A DNA stretch of 64,000 nt from Rhipicephalus microplus (taxonomy: Eukaryota; Arthropoda; Arachnida; Ixodida; Ixodidae): positions 112,894,505-112,958,504 of the forward strand of contig NC_134703.1 in NCBI RefSeq assembly GCF_043290135.1, given 5' to 3'. The translations under genes and the position numbers were made by a program. The notes beneath the pieces were generated by a model. It had not been told where the DNA came from, made no database searches, and saw only the letters and a list, made by a program, of their open reading frames with translations. Below, in pieces: positions 49,720 to 61,335 of the stretch (its first letter is position 1; every line of letters starts with the position of its first letter).

Positions 49720-49733
49720 TTGGTGTTCCTGCT
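49720..49733. repeat. Target-site duplication, right copy
   Basis: TTGGTGTTCCTGCT follows directly after the CT-rich 3' end of the LINE and matches the left copy at all 14 positions. Confidence 0.8.
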
Positions 49734-51364
49734 TATTCAAGCTGGACGTTATAACGCAACCAATAGAAAGTCTCTGAAGCATTGTCTAACGCTGTTTTCT
49801 TTTCGCACGCACAAAATTTGGTGATGATTGCACCGTGCGCCTTCATTTTAATGCGTTTTAGTTGAGAGTTAGAAAAGAACGACGAAGGTTGTAATTTGCA
49901 CCGAGAGAAAGGCTACAACGCTTTTTCCAACGCACTTACACAGCAATCTGTACCGTTCATATTGTGTCCGCTTAGTTTGCGTAGCTACTCGCTCTGTACC
50001 TTGTCTTGAACGCACCACCTAATATAATATTTCTCAAATTGAGAGAAGGCGACGCAGGAATATTACGTTTTTCCAAGTCTCCGTTCCGAGGTATCTCGTT
50101 TGTGCTACGCTTCTACAAAAAGTGCAATAATGCTTGATAAAACATCAAGCGTGCGTGGATAATTTTTCCATTTTTTTTCCCAGTATTGTAATATGAATTC
50201 TCAGAAGATGGAACGCTTGCGGCGGTGTGTAATAAAACACGTCGCATGAAATGAGCGCGCACCCAAGGGCTAGATGTTCCATTAAATGTTCTTGTTTTAC
50301 CATTGTGCTAACGTGTTTTCTCGTGCTCTTCATGTCCCCTTAAATTGTTTTTTTGATGGTGCACAATTTCTTTGTCCGAAAAAAGAGAGGGTTATTATTC
50401 TAAATTAGTTCTTTTATTTTTACATCTGTGTTTTTATTGATGTATATTTTAGAACAGGCGAACCTTTCAGAAAAAAAAACTTTGCACCACCCAATTGATG
50501 AAAGAACAAAATCAGGAAGCTTTATTTCTTGTTTTTACTATTTCTCATGTATTCGAATGATCAGATATATCGTCACCAAGGAAATATCTTAGAAAAGTAT
50601 TATGCTATAGGCTTTCCTGCTATTTGCTAGTATTCGCACATAATTTTATAACGCAGTTTTTTTTTCACAGGAAGTATGAAAATGCCAGCACCATGCTGTG
50701 CAGATTAACACCACTTAATCGGTCAATGACTGAAGCTGCGGATCACGCACATTCTCAATTACTGCTGGCGGTAATTGTTTTACTTAGGATTTCTAAAGAT
50801 GTCTGCTCAGTAAATATGTTGTGAGGGATGGCCTACTGCCACGTGTTTAATTTTTTTATTTCTTACAATTATGGTAAAGTTAGGCTATTCAGTTAATTCA
50901 TCGTTTATTCATTTGCACGTATTTTGCAGCCAGCATGCACGAACTTATGCAAGTTTATCATATACGTATTTAGAGTGTCAGTATTTGCAATATTGTTGAC
51001 AATTTTTTTCATATTATAACGCCCTTTCAGTGTCTTGTTAACTGAACTTGAACATTTCTGTGCACATTGCATCAAGGGTATCGACCTGGCCGCTGCATGA
51101 CAATATATTAAAGCACCTTGACTGAAAGCACTTGGCATTGGTTGCAAATTTGTATGGTCCTATCCATTTGATAGACGCAGTGTTTTCGAAACACTGCAGT
51201 CACAAAATGTCCCGATACTGTCAATGCCAAAAAATCAACCAATTAGAAACCATTAGTTACGCCTTCTATAGGTTAACAGGGGTAGTCATGGCTTGTTGGT
51301 AGAAGGTCATTTCTTAAGCTTCTTAGTAGCGCAGCAAAGGACATACATACTAAAAATAAATTTA
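49734..51364. other. No gene seen
   Basis: AT-rich DNA beyond the LINE insertion without a recognised feature. Confidence 0.5.
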
Positions 51365-51580
51365 AGGTACTCGGCTGCTGGCGCGCTGGTCACGGGATCG
51401 AATCCGGGCTGCGACTGCTGCAGTTTCGATGGAGGCTAGTATGTTGTAGGCCTGTGAGCTCAGATTTGGGTGCACGATGAAGAACCCAAGGTGGTTGAAA
51501 TTTCTGGAGCTACCCACTACAGCATCTCTCATGATCATATGGTAGTTTTGGCACGATAAACCCCACATATCAATCAATCG
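51365..51580 (+). mobile_element. Ruka-like SINE, head slightly truncated
   Basis: It starts at GGTACTCGGCTGCTGG after the A box would be, with B box GGGATCGAATCCGG, GGGTGCACGATGAAGAACCC, TCATATGGTAGTTTTGGCAC and tail CATATCAATCAATC. Confidence 0.85.
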
Positions 51581-51739
51581 TTTCTATAGTGCGTGGTTGA
51601 ACATCTTTTTGTGGAGTCCGTGTCGTTTGCCGTGCTTCAGCGAAGTGGTTTATGGGGCTAGGCAGCTCTAAACGTATAGTAACGATGCACTTACCACGGT
51701 CATAAATCACCTCTTGTTACTAAGGTTATTAAAGAAAAT

Positions 51740-51904
51740 TTGGCCGTCGGCGGTGACCGTCACGTGGGTTCTGGGTTGGGTGATGCAAGAAATCATCGTG
51801 TGATCAGGTCCCCTTATGACATTGTTATGATGTTGCAAATATTAAAGTGGCGTCATGTGATGTGACGCCAGACGTTGTAGCACCCTCCTTTGGACGGCGA
51901 ACAA
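51740..51904. other. CRE-like/TGACG-rich block
   Basis: GGTGACCGTCACG, TGATGTGACGCCA and related motifs cluster here, resembling the blocks at 8.3 and 22.7 kb. It is probably a shared repeat; no gene is seen. Confidence 0.4.
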
Positions 51905-52195
51905 AAGTGGAAGGCGCGTGATCTCAAGAAAAAAAATTAATTTCACCTCCGGCCCACCTTATGTGAATGCACAAAGAGTAGGAGCGTTTACTGCAAAAGC
52001 TGTACCGAGATCTTAACAAGGGTCCACTCTGGGCCGTACTTGTCCACCGCCACCACCTGTGTTTATAACCATTATCACGCGAAGTAAAGAAAAAAAGTAA
52101 ATAACTGAAAAATACCGTAGACAGAACGGGAACCGAACCTGGATCCTCTGCGTGACCGGTCAATACTCTACCGCTGTGCTACGGCGGTACTTGGA
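51905..52195 (-). mobile_element. tRNA-derived SINE of a second type
   Basis: On the minus strand GTACCGCCGTAGCACAGCGG holds an A box and CCAGGTTCGGTTCCCG a B box. The body differs from Ruka (GTGGTGGCGGTGGACAAGTA) and ends in a T-rich tract and GTGGGCCGG. No transcribed tRNA is implied. Confidence 0.65.
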
Positions 52196-52625
52196 ACTTC
52201 GTTTCGAACTGATTGTATGCATGCTTACTGTTGGAGAACCGCGTTAGCATGTGTATTAAAGCGTTTTAGAACTGTAAAAGCACCAAACAGATACCACACA
52301 ATGCGAGTTACGCAAGGAGGGGATCGTCGGAAGCTCCAACCCAAGCCAAAAAGCCTGAAGCTTAGTTTTTCATTTTTGTCAGCCACAGCGTGCACAAAAT
52401 GCACATAGGGCCTTACAAGTATTTGGTTGATACCACGCTTTTCCGAAGAATGATGAATATAGTAGATGCTTCCCCACTACACAAAAATTATCGTTTATAG
52501 CGTAGCGGGTACCATGCAAGTGTGTTTGTAGTAGCTGCTCTAAGTGTAATTGAAAAAGCCACTGGAAAAGCCACTTCTTTAGCTTCCGTTGTGACTTTAC
52601 TACGTGCTTCATTCAGACCTGGCTG

Positions 52626-52727
<102 letters not shown>

Positions 52728-52777
52728 GAAAGAAGTGTATACCTAAGGGCTCGTTTTTCGTGTTTTAACACAATATT

Positions 52778-53163
<386 letters not shown>

Positions 53164-53594
53164 CCTTATGTTGACGTATACTTTTTCAAAAGTAACGCCT
53201 TCGACCCCACGTGTTAAGGACAGATGCATGCTCTGGGAAGAGAGAACGCACACTGGAGTGGGAGACGACGAATTCCTGAACTCCGTTTTCGTCCCGCACG
53301 TGGGAAGTGGGCGAACTGCCAAGTTGTGCTCACGTTTCGCGTCTCGCACGCCTGTCGACGTAGCGAGGTGACGTCACCAACTTGAACTCGCAAAAAAACT
53401 GTAGCAGGAAACACGAGGGTTTTATGGCCGCGTTGGGGTGGGCTCTGGCGAGGAGCTAACTATACAACGAGCCAAGATGGAATGCGAACGCCCGCCTCTC
53501 CTCAGAGCTTTGAGATCGGCATATACAGTGGCCGCCCAAAATATATGTCGGGCGCGGAAATAGCATACTCGTGCCTCACATCACATTGGCGCTA

Positions 53595-53596
<2 letters not shown>

Positions 53597-53664
<68 letters not shown>
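53597..53664. repeat. (TA)n microsatellite with short palindromic flanks
   Basis: TAGCATATA on the left mirrors TATATGCTA on the right, extending the self-complementary tract by a few bases. Confidence 0.9.
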
Positions 53665-53666
<2 letters not shown>

Positions 53667-53819
53667 TACTTGTATTTAATTTATGAACACAATATGAGCC
53701 AACATGCACAACAAACATTTTAGTGACACAGAGAAGACCATGTTTACCATGGCGTCCGTCGCCTGAAGGTTCTGAATGCCAGCTATGGGAGCAATAAGCT
53801 GTTCCAGACGAGCTGTGTT

Positions 53820-54240
53820 TAGAACAACTATGGGAGAGCATAAAGCCGTCCCGTGGGGCTATACCTGCCTTGTGGCATCAAAGTCAACCTGTGTTTAGAA
53901 GTAGCGTGTGTAACGATTTAGAGTACTAAGTACTCTACTATGGGAGAGCTTAAAGCCGTCCCCCAAAATTCACGGTATCACCATGCGCAGACTTCTTTCT
54001 CCGTTGAGGCGACTAAACGAATGTATCTCTACAAGAAATACGTTGCGACACCTACATGTGTTCTCTGATTGATCTGCAGGGTTAATGAAGATCTGTACTA
54101 AGATATTTAAAAAAATATGGTGAAATCTCTCCAACGCTACTTCTAATCAAGCAACTAATGTATTCTTTAAGCTAGTATGTTCGGTGATAGGGTGCTAGAT
54201 TTGTAAAACACAAATATTTTGCTTGGAGAAGGACGTAAAT
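53820..54240 (+). repeat. GGGAGAGC-type repeat, nested copies
   Basis: CTATGGGAGAGCATAAAGCC occurs at 53827 and CTATGGGAGAGCTTAAAGCC at about 53938, each followed by GTCCC. The following 300 bp (TGATTGATCTGCAGG, ACTTCTAATCAAGCAACTAA) recur inverted at 59.6-59.99 kb. Confidence 0.65.
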
Positions 54241-55796
54241 TCTCTTGGAATCAATTAAATGTTTAAATCTTGTAGACAAACTAAGAGCGTTTGCTTTGTA
54301 ACGCAGGAGCACAATACTGAAGTAAACAAAAAATTGAAGTGAGTCACAGAAGCACCCCTAATTTATTTTACTGTTTGTTTTCTATTTATTCAGAACATGT
54401 AAAAAGCAGAAACACATAGAGAGAAATGTAATGCGGAAATGCAGGAAGAGTAACCGGAAAATAAATATTCGGTATGCTACCCTGCTCTGGGAAAGGACTA
54501 AATGGAGATTGAATGGTATAATGGAGAGAGTAATGAGAGAGGGTGGAATAACTATAACAAGGAAGGCTTTAGGCCGTCACTGATTGTGGTTCACGAGATA
54601 CGGCTAGCAAAGCTACACCATTCGCGAGCGGTACGCACAAGAGAGGGCTTGCGAAAATCTTCAAGGGACCTGCAACCAATATTTAGGATACTTGTTTTCT
54701 TGAGCGCCACGGAAAGTTTACCGGTCTGCGCTTGTAATCACGGAATGGTAACGCGGGAAACGCGATAGAACATTCATAATCAGAATGTTTTGAATTGCAG
54801 CGATTATGCAGTCTTAAGAAGACATGCTGCAAACAGTGGATGATTGCGATAGCCATTATACTCCAGTGTAACGCCAGCAGTCATCAAAAATGAAACCCTG
54901 AGCAGACACGTAATGTTGTGTTTGTCAAGCCTGCAGTTCCGCGACCACTGCTTCCCAGCGTGCTTAATTATTTTACAGGAGTTACAGAACTTTTCTGAGG
55001 CTTCTTAGGCAAGTACTTTTGGTCGTACACTGGTTGTTTTTTTTGTACTTGAGCCAAGCCGAGCTAAGCCAAGTCTTCAAAAACAAAACGACGCGTTTAC
55101 AAGCGATCGACTATTTACGCATAGTAGTTTACGTGCGGCCGTAAAGGGACGGCTTCGATATGTCATCGATTGACAACTTGAGGGGGTTGAAAGAACGAAT
55201 TTTGGCTCGCGTGCGTGCGCGAATGAATTTCAGACCCTATCAAGTAGCGCCAGAGCGACGTGCTTCGATGGACGACCGATGAACGAGTCAAGCGGAAACT
55301 CAGGCCGAAGATAGATCTTTCACATAGCGCGACAACTTGTTTATATACCATATTGGGAGAGCAAGCCATAAGATAATAAACATCAATAAACTTTACTTCG
55401 TCCTTTAGTAGGAGTTCCTCATAGCACATGCGGCACAACCCTACGATCCGTATAGTAATGAAGACTGCGTATAGCACAGTCACCTCTACCCTTGCTAAAC
55501 AATGTTCAGTAAGGTTGAGAGCTCGGCTGATTCTTATAGCGTGTGACAAAGCTGCATGTTGCCTGAGCAGTGCTAATCAATGTTATGCTATATTGCTTAG
55601 GCAATGTTTTCATGATATGACACAGGAGCACTAGCTGCTGCGTTTACCCGACTTGATGACAGACCCTTGTCAAAGCGAGTCGGTGCTGGAATACCGACAC
55701 GATCTGTCTTCGCCCAGGAAACCACTCAACGTCTCGTTGAACATCTTGTGTGGCAGTAGCTCGTTCTATAGGCTATAGCACACCCACTTTTGTTAT
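54241..55796. other. No gene seen
   Basis: AT-rich DNA with no recognised gene or repeat. Confidence 0.5.
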
Positions 55797-56478
55797 TAAA
55801 GACGATAGTCTTTCTTGGGGACCTTCGACGCAAAAATTTTGGTCTGTCTGTTTGTCTGTCTGTACATTTGTCTGCTTGTCCACTCCTAACGGCATTGGGT
55901 GCTTGAAACGGCTGACCCCATCCACAGCACCCACCAATGTTGCTCAAGATTCAGCCTTCATACTTGTGCAATTGTCAATTAAAAGCAATTATTGCGCGTG
56001 TCTGGAGCACCATAACAACACGTACATATTCTGCATGTGCATCTTTTACTAGAAAAGGCACACATAGGTAATTTTAAAGACCTTAGCGCTTATCACACTG
56101 CGCTGACGATGCAACGCTTGCACTAAAAGGCGAGTGTTTCCAACGCTCTGCTAAAACGAGATGGTGGTGGCACCTACCCGTCGCCTTGCGTTCTACACCT
56201 TATCAACTCTAAGACGGGCGCGCACACCCGTCTCGGAGCCACGCGCTTCGTTTTTCAAAAAAAAAAAAAAACTGCCAAATGGCGCTCATGTCTCACGTGC
56301 GACGTGACTTGATGCACTCGTTCGCCTCCGCTGCACGTTCGATCCACTCTAACGCAGTGCCTCCAGAATGCCATTCACCGATTTTCTTGCGCAGAACATC
56401 GAATAAATGTTTTGTTCACTCTCTCCACACGCAAGACTCTCGTTGGCAGATTGCATGCAGATACGGGACCATTTTTTT
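55797..56478 (+). mobile_element. ~680-bp terminal-inverted repeat element, copy B
   Basis: It starts TTAAAGACGATAGTCTTTCT, has TTCGACGCAAAAATTTTGG, a TGTC-rich stretch, CAGCACCCACCAATGTTG and GTGGTGGCACCTACCCGTCG, and ends ATACGGGACCATTTTTTTC. The right inverted core is degraded (CAAGACTCTCGTTGGC). Confidence 0.75.
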
Positions 56479-56499
56479 CTTTATTTTCGTGCATTTACA

Positions 56500-56605
56500 A
56501 TTCCTTCACTTAACTTCTTCTCTTTATTTCCCCTTCCCTAAGTGCAGGGTAGTAAAGCGGATGCTGCAAACGTGATGGACCTCCCTGCCTTTCTCGCAAT
56601 TATTT
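56500..56605 (+). mobile_element. LINE 3'-UTR tail, 5'-truncated copy
   Basis: TTTATTTCCCCTTCCCTAAG, TGCAGGGTAGTAAAGCGGAT and GGACCTCCCTGCCTTTCTC match the LINE 3' UTR at 49.6-49.7 kb. It abuts the end of copy B. Confidence 0.65.
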
Positions 56606-56949
56606 CAGGCTCACTCGGCTGAAGAGTTTTGTTATCCATGTGACGGCACAGACATACACTGTTCATGTTTCTGCTGCCGGTTCAAATGCTTGGTCACTCA
56701 CATGCGATAGTGTGCTTGATTTTTTATTTTTATTTGCGGCTTGCAAATGCAAGCTTCGAAAACTTGTGAATGAGAACTGCGTTAATTTATATGCTGCCCG
56801 AGAGAATAAAAATGTTTTAACGTTCGGACCGAACATGCTAGCAAAGAAGTTGTTCCATAAGTTTAGAGGGAGCGGAAGATGGGATAAAGCCCCCCCCCCT
56901 CACCAAATAAAAAAAGAGAAATTCAGTGTTGTACGTTATTTTCTTTTGT

Positions 56950-57675
56950 TTTAAAGGCGATAGTCTTTCTTGGGGTCCTTCGACGGAAAATGTTTTCTGT
57001 CTGTCTGTCTGTCTGTCTGCACACTTGTCTGTCTGTCTGCACACTTGTCTGTTTGTCCGCACTAAACGATACCTCAAGCGGCAACTAACTGCCAACCCCA
57101 TCCGCAGCGCCCACCAATATTGCTCAAAATTTAGCGTTAGTAGATGTGCGATTGTCTATTAAAAACAAATATTGCGCATATCTGAGGCGCCAAAAGCACA
57201 CGTCTATGTTTTGAATGTCTACCATTATACTAGAATAGGCACACACAAGTAACTCTAAGGACTGTAGCGTTTATCGCGCTGCGCTGACAGTGCAACACTA
57301 TGCTCAAAAAGGTAAGTGTTTCTAACGCTTTGCTACGACTACACGGTGGTGGCACCTGCCCGTCGATTTGTGTTCGACACCTTATCACCTCCGAGACTGG
57401 CGCGTAGCTTTATCTGCGGACGCGCACGCCTTCGTTTTCGAAGGTAACTGCCAGATGGCGCTCGTGTCTAACGTGCCTCGAGGCTCGAGGCACGTTAGAG
57501 GCTTAGAGAGGCGTTAGAGACACGCTCGAGGCACTCGAACGCAGTGCCTGCAGAATACCATTCACCATTTTTTTTTGCGCAGAACATCAAACAAACGTTA
57601 TGTTCACTCTCTCCAGACACAAGACTGTCGTCTTTCGACGACATTTGCAGTGTAACATGCAGATTTGGGCCATTT
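56950..57675 (+). mobile_element. ~680-bp terminal-inverted repeat element, copy C
   Basis: It starts TTTAAAGGCGATAGTCTTTC and ends AAGACTGTCGTCTTTCGACG, then ATGCAGATTTGGGCCATTTC. A local duplication CACGTTAGAGGC / GAGGCACGTTAGAG lies at 57470-57535. Confidence 0.75.
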
Positions 57676-57899
57676 CTGCTTCAGTCACATGCTGAACACT
57701 ATTGTACTGCCTTTTTAAGGTTATTAAACTACTGTTCAATGTGACTTCAACCTTCACATATGATAACAAACACACTGACAGTACTTTTAATTTCTACTTA
57801 CAGTCAGACGGACCTAGATAAAATATCCCCATACCATAACATACCCAGAGTTTTATTATTCTTGAAACGATTTAATTAAAGTGTGCTGGTTAAGAGAGT

Positions 57900-58840
57900 A
57901 GACGTCAGTGTAGCCAACGGCAGCGTTAAAGTCTTAGTGCGTACACGGACGGCTCCGTCCTCCGAGACACATGCTCGGCCACAGCATCTTGTGTATTGCC
58001 AGTGCTCGGTTGGACATCCTCCTGTCAACTTCCGTTTCTTGTCTGCTCTACCATTGCCGAGACGGTTGGTCTCCACCTGGCAGTTGACCTCCTGGCAGCA
58101 GCCTCCCCCAATCATACCCGTGGCTGTCGCGTGCGACTCAATTAAGAGCTACGCTGCTGGTCACGGTGAAACCGTACCGGGCAGGCTTCGGAACACAGCT
58201 GCTCATTACCAAGCTGCATACCCTTCTTGCCAGTGATGTCGATGTCTGTCTGCACTGGGTCTAATCTCACGTGAGAATCTAGGGAAACGAGCTTGTAGAC
58301 GCCGTGGAGAAAGGTGCGCATCACCCCAACGTATCTGTGTGTCGTGCCGTGCTCCCCTCAGACATATCGAGGCTCACAATGAGGAGGATGCTGCTACGCT
58401 GTCCTCCTGACGACCGTGTAACCAGGTTGTAACCAACAACCATGCTGCCTGACCGGGGTTTCACCAGAAGGGGCATGTCCCTTCTACTGCGTTTACGCAT
58501 CGGCTGCTCCTGTTATGCGGCCCGGAGTTATCACCTTAGCGGGGCCTCATCCTCTGCCTGCACTGCCTGCGGGGCAGAAAATCATCGACCACCTGTTGCT
58601 TGTTTGCCGGGCGCTTCGCGCACAACGAGCCGTCTCGCTCGCCGCACTCCGTCGCCATTGTCTGCCTGCGGTTACAGAAAGGGACCTCCTCTTTCCCTGC
58701 ATAACACTACACCCGTGTCTTCAAGGCGGTCCTTCGCTTCTTTGGGGAAACTAGACTGCATGACCGGCTACAGAACTTGGAAGCCGCCCGCCAAGTCCAG
58801 GGTCACGGACGCCGTTTCTGTTCTTCTCTCTTCATTAAAA
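57900..58840 (+). pseudogene. LINE ORF2 fragment: RNase H to C-terminus, decayed
   Basis: One frame near 57940 encodes AYTDGSVLRD and IAETVGLHLAVDLLAA (RNase H start), a second near 58235 encodes LHWV*SHVRI*GNELVDAV, the GHxGIxGNExAD region with two stops, then LLLRLRIGCSCYAARSYHLS, ACTACGAENHRPPVACLPG (zinc-binding region) and KAVLRFFGETRLHDRL at the C-terminus. The order matches the last third of ORF2 at 48.7-49.5 kb but the copy is old, with several stops and frameshifts and no RT. Confidence 0.75.
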
Positions 58841-58910
58841 CCCTCACCCCAGATTCTTACAGGCACCGAGCCATGCTCCCAACTAGGTCTGCAGAAATTG
58901 AGGTTTTTCT

Positions 58911-59527
58911 TTAAAGACGATAGTCTTTCTTGGGCACCTTCGACGCAAAAATGTTGGTCTGTCTGTTTGTCCGCCGTAACGATACCCCAAACGGCACCAG
59001 ACGATATCCCAATCGACAAATCCTATCCGCAGCGCCCACCAATATTGCTCAAGTTTCAGCGTTCATATTTGTGCGATTGTCAATTAAAAAGAAAGTATTG
59101 CGCACATCTGAACCACCAAAACAACAAATCAATATTGTCTATGAGTGGCTTTACACTAGAGAAGGCATGCATAAGTAACTCTAAGGACCGTAGCGTTTAC
59201 CACGCTGCACTGACAATGCAACGCGATGCTCAAAAAAGCAACTGTTTCCAACGCTCGCCTAAGACGACACGGTGGTGGCACTGCCCATCGCTGTGTGTTC
59301 TAGACATTATCGCCTCCAAGACAGGCTCGTGTCAAACGTGCCTCGATGCACTCTTTCGCCTTCGCTGCACGGATCGAGAATCTCTCACGCAGCGCCTCCA
59401 GAATACAATTCACCAATTTTCTCGTGCAGAACATCAAATAAACGTTTCGTTCACTCTCACTAGACGCAAGACAATCGTCTTTCGACGACATTTGCAGTAA
59501 AACATGCAGATACGGGGCCATTTTTTT
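58911..59527 (+). mobile_element. ~620-bp terminal-inverted repeat element, copy D
   Basis: It starts TTTAAAGACGATAGTCTTTC, contains GCAGCGCCCACCAATATTGC and ACGACACGGTGGTGGCAC, and ends AAGACAATCGTCTTTCGACG then ATACGGGGCCATTTTTTTC. It directly follows the LINE fragment. Confidence 0.78.
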
Positions 59528-59599
59528 CTTTCCTCATCCCCTCTCTGTCGCTGCATTAGGCTGTTTATACATAAAGACATAACATCTTGCATTGTAAGA

Positions 59600-59995
59600 C
59601 CTTCTTCAAGCAAAATCTTCGTGTTTTATAAGTCCAGAACCTTATCAAAAAAGATGCTAGCCTAAAGAATACATTAATTGCTTGATTAGAAGTAGTGTTG
59701 GGGTGATTTCGCTATATTTTCCCACTTGTCTTAGCACATATGTTGATCAAACCTGCAGATCAATCAGAGAAAACATGTAACTTTCGCAACGTATCCTTTG
59801 TAGCAATACCTCTATTGAGTCGGCACCACGGAGGAAAGAACATTTGCAAGGTGAAGCTCGGCTTGTCGCTCTCTTAGCTGGCAGTCAGACGTCCTGGCCA
59901 CGCGTAATATTTGTCAATGCGGCCTCATAAAGCGTGAGGTCCATGGGACAGCTTTCCGCTCTCCCATAGTTGAGCACCAAGTACTCTAAATCGCT
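59600..59995 (-). repeat. GGGAGAGC-type repeat, inverted copy
   Basis: Minus-strand TTTAGAGTACTTGGTGC, CTATGGGAGAGCGGAAAGC and further TTGATCTGCAGG and ACTTCTAATCAAGCAATTAA match the plus-strand copy at 53.93-54.24 kb. About 100 bp in the middle differ, suggesting an insertion or deletion. Confidence 0.65.
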
Positions 59996-60025
59996 TACTA
60001 CTTTTACAGCGAAAGCTGCTATGAG

Positions 60026-60056
60026 ATCAAAACTCCGGTCACGCCGGAGTTTTGAT
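60026..60056. repeat. Perfect 13-bp hairpin
   Basis: ATCAAAACTCCGG and CCGGAGTTTTGAT are separated by TCACG. It lies just left of the partial copy E. Confidence 0.85.
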
Positions 60057-60182
60057 GCGCGCCGGGAAACTGATGCGCGCCGGATTGGATTGGATAAACT
60101 TTTATTTGGTTCTCCAAAACACAGATCACTGTGTTGCGGTCAGCTCCCACGACTGGCGCGCATCTTGCGCGCATCTTTCTAC

Positions 60183-60425
60183 GAGGTCACGCATGCCTTA
60201 GTTTTCGAAGATAACCGCCACATGGTGCTCGTGTCTAACGTGCCTAGATGCGCTTGTTCGCCTCCGCTCGAGGCACTCTAACGCAGCGCCTTCAGAATAC
60301 CATTCACCGATTTTCTTGCACAGAACATCAAATAAACGTTTTGTTCACTCTCTCTAGACGCAAGACTATCGTCTTTTGACGAAGTTTACTGTGTGACATG
60401 TAGATTCGGGCCATTTTTTTTTCTG
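60183..60425 (+). mobile_element. Terminal-inverted repeat element, 3' partial copy E
   Basis: The left ~440 bp are missing. From CATGCCTTAGTTTTCGAAG it matches the right third of copies A-D and ends AAGACTATCGTCTTTTGACG then ATTCGGGCCATTTTTTTT. Confidence 0.75.
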
Positions 60426-60727
60426 AACAAACTACTAAGTACTCATAATATTTAAACACTTTTTATAACACAACTTCGCTCCTTGAGGAGACCAGATAAC
60501 GTCACATTGCCTGAGGGCCTAATAACGCATGTGGCGTCTTGCGGTAGAAAAAACAACTGTCGACTTTCCGGTTTTCGTGGAAACCAGTCGGGCATACGTT
60601 CTCGTGTTCAGCCGTTGTAACTGATGTGATCAAAAGGTGGGTAACGAGAACAAACAAAATGAATGGCCACAACACCGAAAAAAAAGCTGGATTTAACCAC
60701 CCATCAATCAAAACAAATGATAGAACA

Positions 60728-60835
60728 AAAAAAAATCACAGCATATCCACGAGGTGAGTGATGATGAGTGGGGCGAAGCTTTCTGCAGGGAGGTAATCGC
60801 CCTAGTCGACGGACGAAGGGACGAACGGGTGGACG

Positions 60836-60905
<70 letters not shown>

Positions 60906-60930
60906 TGCACGGACATCTGTCTGTCTCATC
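60728..60930 (-). repeat. GGACGG-minisatellite interspersed repeat, copy 4, with (GACA)n
   Basis: The minus-strand end block CACTCACCTCGTGGATATGC plus T run lies at 60728-60760. The array is at 60805-60840 and passes into a (GACA)n tract at 60839-60904. Frames through it (TDRQ or CLSV repeats) are artefacts. Confidence 0.75.
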
Positions 60931-61139
60931 AAGTAGTGCAACCGCTGTTGAATGCAGTCATGGGCAACTATCAAAATAATAACAATTTTGGAGTATCGCA
61001 CTCAAAAAACAGGGAATGAATAGGAAGCACGCCGCAATGAGGCGCTCCGTAATATTTCTGGCTACCCGGGATTCCTTAATGCGCTTTAAAATCTAAGAAC
61101 ACGGTGTTTTTGCATTTCCTCACATCGAAGTGTCGTCGT

Positions 61140-61335
61140 CGTGGTCAAGGTTCGAACAAGTGAACCGAGCTTAGCATCACGACACCTCGCCTCCTAAGCC
61201 ACCACGGTAGATGAGAGTAATATAATACATGGAGTTTTACGTTCCCAAACCACTATATAGTTATGCGAGATGCCTTAGTAGAAGGCTCCGGAAATTTTGA
61301 TGATGTGGTGTTCTTTGACGTGCACTGACATCGTA
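61140..61335 (-). mobile_element. Degraded SINE head and Ruka-like body
   Basis: CCTCCTAAGCCACCACGGTAG at about 61190 (shortened core TAAGCCACCACGG) is an inverted tRNA-like head. From 61222 the sequence ACATGGAGTTTTACGTTCCC, AAGGCTCCGGAAATTTTG and GTTCTTTGACGTGCACTGAC is an inverted Ruka 3' body. Confidence 0.6.

Noticed and set aside
58442..59500. 352-codon frame as a host gene
   Set aside because: It joins a decayed LINE C-terminus to repeat copy D by chance.
60704..61001. CRISPR-like array in the 60.8-kb repeats
   Set aside because: The repeats are short tandem GACA units without spacers, in a eukaryotic repeat context.
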